Of a stretch of 64,000 nt of DNA, positions 48,413-60,000 are shown one piece after another. Both the position numbers and the translations under genes were made by a program. This DNA comes from Mermis nigrescens. Lineage: Eukaryota; Nematoda; Enoplea; Mermithida; Mermithidae. The notes under the pieces were generated by a model that saw nothing but the letters and a program-made list of their open reading frames with translations, was not told where the DNA came from and ran no database searches. The stretch lies in contig JAVLUZ010000145.1 of assembly GCA_036768485.1 (NCBI GenBank), positions 664,202 through 728,201 of the forward strand. The letters run 5' to 3'. The stretch's first letter is position 1; each line of letters starts with the position of its first letter.

Positions 48413-48867
48413 CATAGCTTCCCAAGGTCGAAAGTTTAGAGGGGGTGAAATCCCAAAATTTGAGACCACTAAATTTAGATTTCTAGCCTTTTTTGCAGGT
48501 CAAATATGCAAAACGCTTAAAACATCTTATATAGCATGTTTTAATGTGAAAAACTGCATTTTTAACTACTTTTTGTCCCATTTTGACTACTTTCGTCACT
48601 CTTGTAAGTAAAAAATATAAGAATTCATCGAAAATTTCGACTTTTCAGATTATTTTAACTTCATTCTAGGTATTTTATGGGTAAATAAAAAAGTAACGTA
48701 TATACTAGTCGGCGCGAAGCGCCGAAAAATTTTGACATCTGCGCTGCTTTTGTACCCAAAAATCATTGCAGAAAACGTTTGATAGCTCAAAATCGTCTGA
48801 CAGTGATTCAAGTATCGGACCCTGAGGTGGGGGTAATGCCCCCCTCACCCCCCTATGGGAATGTGTG
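48413..48867 (+). mobile_element. Family G MITE, 455 bp
   Basis: It begins CATAGCTTCCCAAGGTCG and ends ATGGGAATGTGTG. An exact 8-bp TSD, AGGAGGAC, lies at 48405-48412 and 48868-48875. It has a GGCGCGAAGCGCC hairpin at 48712. The inner boundary of the right inverted arm (about 48845) falls inside its 3' end. Confidence 0.93.
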
Positions 48868-51274
48868 AGGAGGACAGAAAAGGTAAAAGGATTGGGAATT
48901 TTTAAAAATTTCTGGCGCTTCGCGCCGCAATTAGTTTATCTTTTCTGTATGATTAAAGCGGTATAAATTGAGTTGAAAGAGTAAAAACGTCAAAATTTTC
49001 CTGCGCATAGCACCGCCGATGATTGTCTTTCTTTTTGTAAAGCTCCAGCATTGCGTTTAAAAGCCTGGATCAGTCAAAATATCTTCATACTAAGTTAATA
49101 ATTCGTAGTTTTCCTGTTCTGCTCTGTCAGACTATTAGTATTCAGTATTCATATATCTATACAACATGTTAAGGGCGGTAAAAAATGACTGAATTTCTTG
49201 GTGCTTTGCGCCACTTATGATTTACGAACTGTTTGTCAATAAAAAGGCCGTAAATTCTACATGAAAACGGTAAAAATTTCGAAAATTTTTGGCGCTTCGC
49301 GCCGTTGGTTCCTCACAATCAGTGCGCCATAGAATACCGTTAAGAAAAACTGTGGAAGAATGCGAAAAAGCGAGAGCGATTAGTGATTAAAATTGAAAGT
49401 AATGCTAAATTGCTAAAACCATGTTTGAACTTGGAATGAAAATAAAATCTTGAACTTAACCAGCTTTATTAGTATTCTCTATAAGCAAGTGAAGTATCGT
49501 TTTTATCCTTTTTAAATTGGTATGTAATCATGCAATGTTAATTGTTAATCTTCAACCCCAACCCCGACCCCGACCCCGACCGGGGGTGAAGATCTGACCC
49601 TGTACGATCACTGCTGTCAACCGAAAATAAACAATGTTCACTGCATTCTCTTTTATCTAAGGTCCTACCCGGGTATACCCGGGTACCCGGTACCGAATTA
49701 CCCGGGTACCCGGGTAATGAAATAGCCGGGTACCCGGGTAGTAAAATTTGCAAAAGTGTGCAGCTCTACTACCAAATCAAAGCGTTAGTGTTCCTTACAT
49801 TTGATATTTGCGTGAAGTTTTTGAATTTTTGCCGAAAAACTTTGCCTTCTAATTTACCAACATCCCGCCTTTTCCATTTTCTTAAAGTTTAAAATCTTTT
49901 ACAAGTCTCTTAATAATTTAATGGTAGGTTTTAACTTTAGGTTTCTCTTGGTTTACAACTCTCGCTTAGCAAGCTCATTTTTCAAAAGCTTTTTCATAGT
50001 GATCAGATTAGTCGCGTTTAGTTTGGAATTGGTGGACGGTCGTTATTTTATTACTCGGCTTAAATAAACCAAGTGACTATCTTTTGATTATTTTCTTCAT
50101 CGCAAATTCAAACACCCAATTTTCAATTTGAAAATTGACCCAATTTTCAATTTGAAAATTGATCAATTTTCAATTTGAAATTGAAAATTGGGTGTTTTTC
50201 AATTTCAAAAGTCACAACACATTGTGCTTGTGTATTGATTGAGTGATTTGCAATGTGAATTCGTTGGTTAAATATTTGTGCTTGATTATAAGTGAACTGC
50301 ACATTAAGAAGAAATAACTTAATGCAGTTTTAATTTGAAAATGGATGGTGTCAATAAGGTTGTCTTGTTTAAAAAGGATAATGCTGATGTTAAGAACAAT
50401 ATTGTTTTCCGCGTTCTTGGACTGTTGTCATTATTGTGGCATATTACTGATTGTGTTTACTGACTGATGTACTGAAATCACGCTAATTAAAAGTAGTGTA
50501 CTAGCAAAGAAAAATGCTCCGATGGAACAAAAAAGATGAATATACTTGGAATTGTGGATTATTATGGATGTAAAAGGAGGGGACTAGGAAAAATCTACCT
50601 AAAGTCGGAAAATCTGCTAAAAATCACACTTTCTCTAAGCAACGCAAAAAATCGATGTATATTCTGCGGCCTCTAAAAAAGTGTCTTTTTTAAATAATGT
50701 TCGAAGTTTCAGATAAGAGTGTATAAACGAAATCTATCAAGGTTACTTTTTTAAATTGCTGGCACCTGATTGATAGAAAACTAAGAGGTATTGTATTTAA
50801 AGTTGTTTTGTTTTGTTATGAGCATTATAGCAAGCAAAGCAGGAGCCGATTGATTAGTGCACACAATCGTTTCGGGCATGCTAGTGTATCTACATTAAGT
50901 CTGTTTCAAGTCAACTTACGCGTTTCCTACTGTTTTAAACCAACCATGTCTTCAATTGTCTTCGATGTTTGCTATTTCATTCAATTGGCTTGGAAGACTG
51001 TTAGTTTACTTAATATCATTTCCCATAGCTACTGCATAAGCTAACGTGCTGCTGTTTCAATCATTTTTATGGTTGAATATTTATTTTAATCTGTTGGCCG
51101 CAGAATATACATCGATTTTTTGCGTTGCTTAGAGAAAAGTGTGATTTTTAGCAGATTTTCCGACTTTAGGTAGATTTTTCCTAGTCCCCTCCTTTTTACA
51201 TCCATAATAATCCACGATTCCAAGTATATTCATCTTTTTTGTTCTATCGGAGCATTTTTCTTTGCTAGTTGTAT
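48845..51274. repeat. Large inverted repeat, right arm (2.4 kb)
   Basis: Inverted copy of 42014-44450. It is probably the source copy: the hAT-like element and the family G MITE that overlap it are complete here with both TSDs, but truncated in the left arm. Confidence 0.93.
50507..51270. mobile_element. Foldback element, CTAG-flanked
   Basis: Ends CAAAGAAAAATGCTCCGATGG and CTATCGGAGCATTTTTCTTTG with CTAG on both sides. It mirrors 42018-42784. The interior has no coding signal that I trust, despite an open frame at 50808-51044. Confidence 0.8.
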
Positions 51275-52309
51275 GTATATGCAAGTGTATTATTTGAAAT
51301 GTAATTCCTTAACTGTTTGAGTTTCGCCCATAGCTGTCAAAATAGTCACAACTCACAATTCTTCTTGCTCTGAAAATATATAGCTACCCAGTGTAGGCCA
51401 GGTTTGCTGCTTGTGTTAAAGTTTACCACTAGCGCTGCGGGGTATGTTTTTATAGGTGGTAAGCGATCTAAAGGAAAAACTCCTAAAAATGTGTCATTTT
51501 TAATATTATGTTTAAGAATTTTAAACGTTTATATGTAAAATGTACCCCCAAGTTTTCTTTAGGATCGATTTCCATTTGCCTAACTGCTTAGAAGCAAGCG
51601 CAGTTTTTGCTGAAAAAATTCGAAAATTCAAAAAGTTGTCATTCTATACCTACTACTGAATATAAAGAGAAATTTATCGTTCAAAAATGAAAACTTTTGG
51701 AATTTTAGAATTGAAAAAATTAAAACTAAAAGTTTAGCTGTCGTAGACTAATTAATTAGACTATAAGTCATACTTAGGCGAAGTAGGGATGGCCAGTGGA
51801 GGCATAATCTGGGAAACGGTTATTGGTCCTAACATTCGTTTTTTTTAATTTCTTAAAAATTTTTTCTTTAAATTTTTTTAATTTAAAATTTTTCTAATTT
51901 AAAATTTTTAAAAATTTTTTTTCAACTTTTTTTAATTTTCTAATTTTTTTTTCCAAATGCCATTTACGACCTTTTTCCCTCTCTTGAAATGCTATTTTTG
52001 AAGGAATGGGGCAACTAAATTCAGTTTTAAACTGCATTCCATCGAAAAAATGCTTGATTTGGACTGTTTTATATAAATAGATGGGTAAATAACTCGAAAT
52101 GCGACTGCATCATAATGGCTTACAAGCAAACTCTAATGAAAAATTGATATTTTTGTGCTAAACTGACTGAGTTGATTGAAAATTCGAATGATTTAGTCCA
52201 ATTTTCTACGATATTTTCTAACATTGCAGCAATCAACACTAACAACTTAAGTTATCTTAGAATCATTTGACATTGCCCGATTTTTCAAGGGTTTAGGGAA
52301 AGTTTAAAC
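51275..52309. other. Intergenic, no feature recognised
   Basis: AT-rich DNA with a T/A homopolymer-rich patch at 51840-51955. No gene, element ends or tandem repeat was identified. Confidence 0.4.
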
Positions 52310-52757
52310 CAGACATGTAACGGCTCGAAATTTTCGATGGAGGTCCTCGGTCACTGAAGGTGGGGGAGAGGGGGGGGGGTAAATGACCTCCAATGTTTAG
52401 CCAAAATGATCAAAGGTGCAACTTTTCGCCAAAAATAGAGCATCCTAAATTTTCCGACTTTGGGACATGGAGGGACGACTGAATTGAGTGGGGAGGATCA
52501 CCGTACCGTACATGTAACAGGGGGGTTGGTGGATTTCCCCACACAAAGTCGAACATCCCCATCCCTCGAAAGTCACACAATTTTAGTCCCCTCGTTTTTG
52601 GGAAAAAGTTGCATTTTTGGCCACCTTTCGTGTTTTTTTGGCATTTTTTGGCCAAAAAATTGAAGGTCATTTACCGCGCTCTTTAAAATGGCCGGGAACC
52701 CCCACCTAAAATTTTGACCCGTTACATATATGCCCCCTATCCCCCGTTACATGTATG
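52310..52757. mobile_element. Family C MITE pair, nested
   Basis: CAGACATGTAACGGCTCG at the left and CCCGTTACATGTATG at the right are family C ends. A second, inverted family C copy sits inside (about 52507-52732: CGTACATGTAACAGGGGG to GACCCGTTACATATATG). TSDs are not preserved. Confidence 0.65.
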
Positions 52758-52761
52758 GCTT

Positions 52762-53099
52762 CAGGCCCGTATCCAGGACTCGGCCAAGATAGAGGGGGTC
52801 CAACGCAACTTGTTCTGTACATATCTTGGGAAATTCGTCGGGATAGCTCGCAAAAACCGCATTTTTTGACATGCTCTTTTCGAGGAAAAATTTTTCTCAC
52901 TTAAAAGGCTATAAAAAGTTTCATTTTTTGGTGCGCGCTCGAGACGAAATATTTAAAATACTTCACGTCTGGCGCGAAGCGCAGTAAAATTGAAGATTTT
53001 ACGTCAGACACATGCAATTTTTCCATCTTTTCGCGCATTATCGCCTTTCGAAAATTTTTTTGTCGGCCTAGGGGGAGTGGAGGCCTGTGTCACGCCCTG
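52762..53099. mobile_element. hAT-like element, 338 bp
   Basis: Ends CAGGCCCGTATCCAGG and GGCCTGTGTCACGCCCTG. The flanks TATGGCTT and TAGTGATT match at 5 of 8. It contains GGCGCGAAGCGC at 52970 and is related to 7217-7579. Confidence 0.6.
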
Positions 53100-53535
53100 T
53101 AGTGATTAATATATAATAATCGTATCAATATAATATACTTTTTCATACTTGGTTATTCCGCGTGTCTATTTGCACGTCTGTCGAGCCCTTTTATAATAAT
53201 GGGTACTGTACGTTAAGATCAATATACACTTAACCCACTTAACGGGCTGACCATGTGTTCGTTTATAGTCACTAGCTCGGACTGAGCTGTCTTGTGGGAA
53301 TCGTGTAGCTGCTTATATTATTGCGCATACACGAATATGAAACCGGCGCTATTGGGCAAACTCAATAGCCTTTATCAGCGCTGACTCCTCACTTGGCACT
53401 TTTACGTCTTGAGCTCGGACCGGTTCTCTCGGCGTAATATCTCTCTTCGTTATATACGTTATATTTATGTTATAACGTGCGCATCAAGTGTTGATGGCTC
53501 ACTGTGGTAAGATGTCGTTTTACCTGACACCTGGC

Positions 53536-53926
53536 CACACCTGGGCAATGCCCCATATCGGCCCATCACCAGGACGGGCCGAACCAAAAGTTGGACGGGG
53601 CGAAGGGGTAACTTGGACGGGGCTATGTTTTGTACAGGGAGAAAATTTTTGGAGATAATTTAAGGAAATGCTAGATACAGTATATCATGATCAGTTTGCA
53701 AAACATGCACAGGAACCATCTTATTACACTGTTCGACACCTTTTTCATGGATGGACCCACCTTTTCTCAGTGACTGACCCACTGATTAAGCTGAACGACC
53801 CACCTTTTTCAGGCACGGACCCACCTTTTTTCAGGGACAGACCCACCTTTTTCAGGGTCTAGGGACCCACCCACCCTTTTGGCTGGAAGTTGGACGGGGC
53901 GAACCGTCAGCCATTGCCCAGGTATG
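53536..53926 (+). mobile_element. Family J MITE, 391 bp
   Basis: The ends CACACCTGGGCAATGCC and CCATTGCCCAGGTATG are 15-bp inverted repeats. An exact 8-bp TSD, CACCTGGC, lies at 53528-53535 and 53927-53934. The interior has repeated GACCCACCTTTTTC units (53750-53880). Confidence 0.95.
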
Positions 53927-54048
53927 CACCTGGCCACCCCTTCCTCCCCGTCCCCCTAAATTAAAATGCCCTCTCACCTCTCCCTATGCACATGTGTGGA
54001 CTGAATTGGCATTCAGGTTGGATTCTGTTTGCCCAAATTGGATGTTAG

Positions 54049-57000
54049 GGGGAAAACGGGGGCGACCCGCAGCCGCGCCCTGGCCGTGCCCATCAGCCCC
54101 GATACTCATTTCGTGCCCATCAAGTCGGAGTCGATGGAGGACGCGTATTTTTTGAAGCCGGGCTTCGACGATTCGAGCTTGAAGGCTTTTTTGGGCAGAG
54201 ATCAGAGCAACAAAGCTTGTCGCGCCGGCGTCGCTTATTTGGCCGAATCGGATTACTACGTCTACTTGGAGCAACCGGAACAAGTCGAAGTCGCAGCGCC
54301 GGTACGTATCGATAAGGTGAATTTTTTGTTTTTTTTTATTTTAAGTTTTTTAACTTTCCTAATCATCTCACTAATTCTTGATCGAATATACATAAATATG
54401 TTGGTTTGGTAAATGATGGAGTAATAAAGAAAAGGCGAATAATAAAAAACTGTAAATGAAAACAATAAAATAATAAAAAATGGATGCAATGTACAGGGTG
54501 TCACGAAATGATAGCCCCCTCCAAAAACTGATTTCAGGGTACGGTAGAAAAAATCTGTAAGCACTATCTTGTAGAGCATTCAATTCTGCTTTGGGTAGTA
54601 AAAAGTGATTTATACATTGCAAAAAAGAAATTTTTGCAAGTAGCTCTGAATAAGATCTATCTTAGTAAAGTTGTGACGAATCGATTAGAAAAGCTCGTGC
54701 ACATGGAGTCGGAAATCGGTCGCTATTCTGCAGAAACAGCATCAAAAATTGGCGTATGGTGTTAAATGAATTAGAATATGATGCGTAATAGTCTGACAAT
54801 CTGTAATGTTCAATGACTATGCATTTAAGGCAGGTCGACTAAGCTGAAGACGGCTATATGGATTTTGAAAATCGACGTAGTCGTAATATTCGAAATACTG
54901 AGATATTTTTTGTTTCTGATCAATAAAAAGTTAACCGGTGCACATGTGCGCTTTGATAAAATAAGCATCCGACGCAGAATTGAATACTCTACAACATGGT
55001 ATTTGCATATTTTTTCCATGATTCTTGAAAGTCGGTTTCTGGAGGGGCTATCATTTCGTGACACCCTGTATGTATACAATTGCTCGCGGTTCATATAGTG
55101 TGGTTGTTTATGCTTTTTTTGAAAATGTTTTTCGCGTTCAGTTCACGCCGCTGTTCGTTGAAAGAAGTCAAAAATGGTGTTTGCTCCTTCCGTCAATTTT
55201 TTGTCGAAGTTAAAATTTCTTTTCCTGACTTTGCAGAATTTTCTCACTATCCATGAGTGACAGCGGTACTACATATCATACATGGGCGCCACCTAAATTC
55301 TGGGGAGCTGCAAAATTTTTTCAAAGGTCAAAAATGGCCTTAATAATGGTGGTATGGCGAAAAAACTCTATTTTTCAAAGTTTCTCATCAAACACTATCC
55401 ATTGGCATCAAAAAAATTGCGGAAAAACAAAAAAATTCGGGGGGGGGGTATTTTGGTTGCTGGGGTCTCCCCACGCCTAGGTATGCTACATATGTATACC
55501 TCAATTGCTGAAAAGTCAGATATCAGGTGATTTTGAGCTTATGGGTATTGAAACAATAAGAAGGAAAACATATAATAACGGCGCAAAGTTCTGGAAAATT
55601 TTGAAAGAATAAATCAGGCGTAAAACGCTGAAACGTTTCGAGTTTATTACATAATTGCTCAAAATTGTGCTAAAGATATGTTTGGAGCATTTAATTTTTT
55701 TCCTTTAGTGACCGTTTTGAGAAATGAATTTTTTTCTGTTTCGGGAGTGTGTGAGTATATTTAATCTTGGGGTTTCAACCTCCGCCCGGGAAAACTTGCA
55801 CCCCCTGTAAAAATTTTTCACCCCCTCCCCTGAGAATAAGCGATTTTTCGAAACTTTCCAAAAAATTTGTAGAAAAGGCTTTTTAAAGCGTTTTTAGCTA
55901 TCTATTTGCTCAAAAGTGCCAAATTTTCGGATGACCACACATGGGCGTGGGGGGTATGCAACCCTCTCAGAAGTTGAAACCCCTCCAGAAATCAAAACCC
56001 CCCCAGAATTCAATTTTTTGACAATTTTTTTTGCTTTTTTAGCGATTTTTTGATGCTATTGGATAGTGCTCGATTAGGTACGTCGAAAAATGGTGTTTTC
56101 TTCGCCATACTACCACTTTTAAGACCATTTTTGACCTTTGAAAATTTTTCACCCTACCCTCCCCCCGGAAATTTTTTCACCCCCACCCCCAGAATTTTGG
56201 TGCTGCCCACCTATGGTCATGACTATATTTTGTTCAATTTGTTCGACTTTTTCATTTGTTTTCGAAATTTTTTGTTTTTATGGTCTAGAAAGATAGAGCA
56301 TCGTCAGAAACGCTGAAAACGTTGTTTTTGACGCGTGCCTACCATTTGGGGCCCAAAAGAAGCACTTTATAATTCCCCCAGCAGAATTCCCATGCTGTGC
56401 ATGTATGGTGGTGACCACACACGGGCGTGAGGGGTTCGTACCTCCATTAGAAGTACTGCAGACCCCAGAATTCTATTTTTAGTAACTTTTTTGGCAATTT
56501 TACCTATCCTGAGCCCCCCGCCAAAAAATATTCTTGCTGCCCACGTATGGTGGTGGGTGACTCATCCTGCTCTTCTAAATACAGGCCTTCGTACGCTTTT
56601 ATCTTCATGTTGATATGTATATAATTGAAGTATTGTAATAGATTGTAAATCGAGGACGGAAGTTTTTGATAATGTGTTTCAGTTATAATTGCGATTCTAT
56701 TTTATTAAAAATCTAATCAATCTTAGATTCATTTGAATATTAATTAAGCTTCTAATTGATTTTTATGAATAGTAATCTTTATTAATTAATATATTAGACG
56801 CCTTGGTGGCGTAGTGGTAGACACCGTTGCAACTGGTGCAGAAGGTTGACGGTTCGAACCCTACGTAATGCAACGAGTTTTCTCTTCCTGGAGGCACGAG
56901 TAAAACTCGTGCATGAACACTTGGTAGTGACAGGCTGAAGGATAGCCGACTTTAAAGTTCGATTTCCTATCCAGACCTCCCGTGTCAAACCCCTATAAAA

Positions 57001-60000
57001 AGGGGACATATTGACACGTTAAATGGGGAAGAAGGATTATAATTAATATATTAATCAGCCATAATTTGCACATTAGCCTCTTTTTCTCAGTCGACGAGCG
57101 CGGCGTCGAATAAGTCGCGTTTGATGCAGCAAAACGCCGTTTTGTCGACGTCGCTGCAGTCGTCGCAATCGTGCAACTTCGAACCGAATTCGTTCAATTC
57201 GCTGCCGCTCAAATTTCGGGCCTCGAAACCGGGAAAAATGGTGCAAACGGAGGAAAAATATTTCGACAGAATTAAAAACGAAAAAATGGCCAAGATTCAG
57301 GAAAAATTTTTCAAAGCGTTGCGAAATAACGACGCCAAGGATTTTTTGGTCTTCGGCGGCGGCGGCGACCACTCGACGTTCGACGTCGCCGCTCACAATT
57401 TTCGCTCCGTCGACTCGTCGCGCGTCGCCGCGACGGCGACCAGCGGCGACGACAATCGCGACGCCGAGCTGCACGACCGCGACTTCGAAATTTGGGCGTG
57501 TCGGTCGATGCCATTGACCGGATCGTATCTTTGCCACCAGCTCGGGTGACTGTCTAAAATTTTTGTTTTGGGACCATTCATGATGTGTGGGAGCAGACAC
57601 GTAGCTGGCCGTCCTTTTTTGGGGGACTAGGCCCAAAAAGGCCAAAAATAGCACAAAATAACGTTTAAAAATTTCGATTTTTCTGAATTTGGGGAGGGTT
57701 CGGACCTCCATTTCCTAGAGCTACGTGCATGTGTGGGAGGAGTTCACCTCCGGCAAGGTTTCCGATCCCCACCACACGTGGGCAGTGCGCCTCAGAAACC
57801 AAAATGTTTGGCCAGAAATCAGATTTTCGAAAATTTTTTCTGTTTTCCTGTCGCAATTTTTTTATGCCAGTGGATAGTGCTCGATGAGAAACGTTGAAAA
57901 ATGGCGTTTTTTCGCCATACCACTATTTTTAAGGCCATTTTTTGACATTTGAAAACTCTTGCACCCCCAGAATTTCGGTGCCGCTCAACTATGGATCCCA
58001 CCCACCCCTAGAAACTTTTTGTTTTCCAGAAAAATGTAGAAGAAGTACTAATTTAAGCGTACGCGTTTTTACTTCTTAGCAATCTTTTGGCTTACAAGGA
58101 TCTTATTTTCAGCATTTCGCGCCACATATACGTATATATGTATACTCACTTTCTTTGACTACATTTCGATTAATTAAACACTCGCTTTTCTGAACATTTT
58201 TTCGAAATTTTTTATTTTTCCATGTTCTTGAACAGAGAAGCATTGTCACAAACGCCAAAAGAATGGCGGTTTTGATGCTTACCCATCGTTTTTTAGCCTA
58301 AAAGCATTTTAGAAAAAATTGATTTCTTAAAAAAATTCCCATTCTGCGCTTAGTCTGCTCAAAAGTACCAGAAATGCAAGGTTAATCATCATTAAAGCAC
58401 TTTGTACAGAGTATCTCCTTTATTTATTTTTTTGATTTGACCTTCGAAAAAGGTATCGAACTATTCACTGTTCTTGAATTGTGGGATTTTATTCATAGGT
58501 GGGCGGCAACAAAATTTTAGGGGGTGCAAGATTTTTCAAAGATCAGAAAGTGTCCTCAAAAATGGTGGTATGGCGAAAAAACACCATTTTTCAACGTTTT
58601 ACATCGAGCACTATCCATTGGCATCAAAACATTGCGAAAAAACAAAAAAAATCTCAAAAATTGAATTCTGGGGGGTATTTTGGTTTCTCAGGGGGTGCAA
58701 TCACACGTGGGCATGGGGGTATGCACCTCCCAGAACTTGGAATACCCCCCAGAAATCAAAATACCCTCCCTTAGAATTCAATTTTTTAAAATTTTTCTTT
58801 GCTTTTTTAGCGATTTTTTGATGCCATTGGATAGTGCTCGATGAGAAACGTCGAAAAATTGTGTTTTTCACCATACGACCACTTTTAAGACCATAAATTT
58901 TTGCACCCCTCCCCCAGAATTTCGGTGATGCCCCTCTATGGTGCATACCCCGAACCCCCCACGCCCAGGTGTGATTTTATTTCCCCTCAACTTACTGCAT
59001 AATGTCCTCGTATGTTTCAAGACGTCTATGTTAAAATATCTGTTGAAGTCCTGCGAGATCCTATGTTATAAAATGGGCAGAACGATCCGTAGCAAAGCTT
59101 AGAATTTTTATGCACATATGTACATAATTTTAGAAATTTCGTAGAATAGATGCCCAAGATAGGGGTTGACAGCGGGAATCCGGATTTATCAATTTAGTTT
59201 TCATACCATTTTCGTATATCGCTTTCAACACTGAAAAAATTGGAAATGGATCGATTTGGCGATAAGTTTTGATTTGATTCTTTTGAATTAAATCAATTCG
59301 ATTTCGGGCGCTTTTTGGATACGCAGTACATGAAATTATGAATGAAAAATTTTGACATTAGTACTGATTTTGTCCTTAAAAATATGTTCTGTCTGCTCTA
59401 AATGGCCGGATAGTTAACGTCTGTCTGACCCTTCAATAGGGGATAACACCCACACTAGGGATGTACCGGTTTACCGTAACCGGAACCGGCTGGAACCGGA
59501 ACCGAGAATGATTTCTTGATTTTCTAAGAACCTGAACCGATCTTTTTTGGAGTCGGTTATCGGTTTTTTAAAAGTAGAGTTGAAAATCGAAGTTCATAGA
59601 ATCTAGTGAAGACACGAAGCAGCGATTCAATGTTTTATTATCCAAAAGTTTAAAGATTAAAACATAGTATGTAAATTTTGTTCCGAGTAAATTATAATTT
59701 TAAAAATAACAGTCGTTTTGCTGAAAAATCCAACAGAATGCTTCCTTTGGACATTCTAAAAATAAGCTACTGTACGTAAAAAATGTGGAAAGAGTAAATA
59801 ACATATAAATATCACAGTTATCGAATCAAATGTCGACGGCAGATGGTTTCAGGATAAAAAATACACCAATTCACGAATTCTGATAAGCAAAGAACAGTGG
59901 AAACATAGTGTTCAACTAAATGAAAGGTTGTACAGACAAGGCCAGACATGATATAATACAGTGCTCGCCATGAAACATGACGCACTATAATCATCAGATT

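Larger units (their letters stand above)
46882..49768. mobile_element. hAT-like element with ACCCGGGT subterminal repeats, 2887 bp
   Basis: The ends are TAGAGCTGCAC and GTGTGCAGCTCTA. An exact 8-bp TSD, CTACCAAA, lies at 46874-46881 and 49769-49776. ACCCGGGTA motifs crowd both ends. No transposase is readable; it carries a family B MITE, a family G MITE, hairpin repeats and a CAGTGATCGTAC terminus. Its right 920 bp belong to the right arm of the large inverted repeat. Confidence 0.85.

Noticed and set aside
50808..51044. An ORF within the foldback element as a transposase
   Set aside because: It is only 78 codons, is not open in the mirrored copy at 42300-42480, and has no catalytic motif.
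56797..56870. A functional tRNA-Cys gene
   Set aside because: Only the anticodon arm pairs properly; acceptor and T stems fail and the unit continues into a SINE body with a TSD.
57073..57711. A 212-residue minus-strand frame, the longest ORF in the window
   Set aside because: It lies antisense to the exon 57091-57545, whose sense strand has clean splice sites and phases. The open antisense frame follows from the G/C-ending codons; its Arg-rich product has no recognisable motif.
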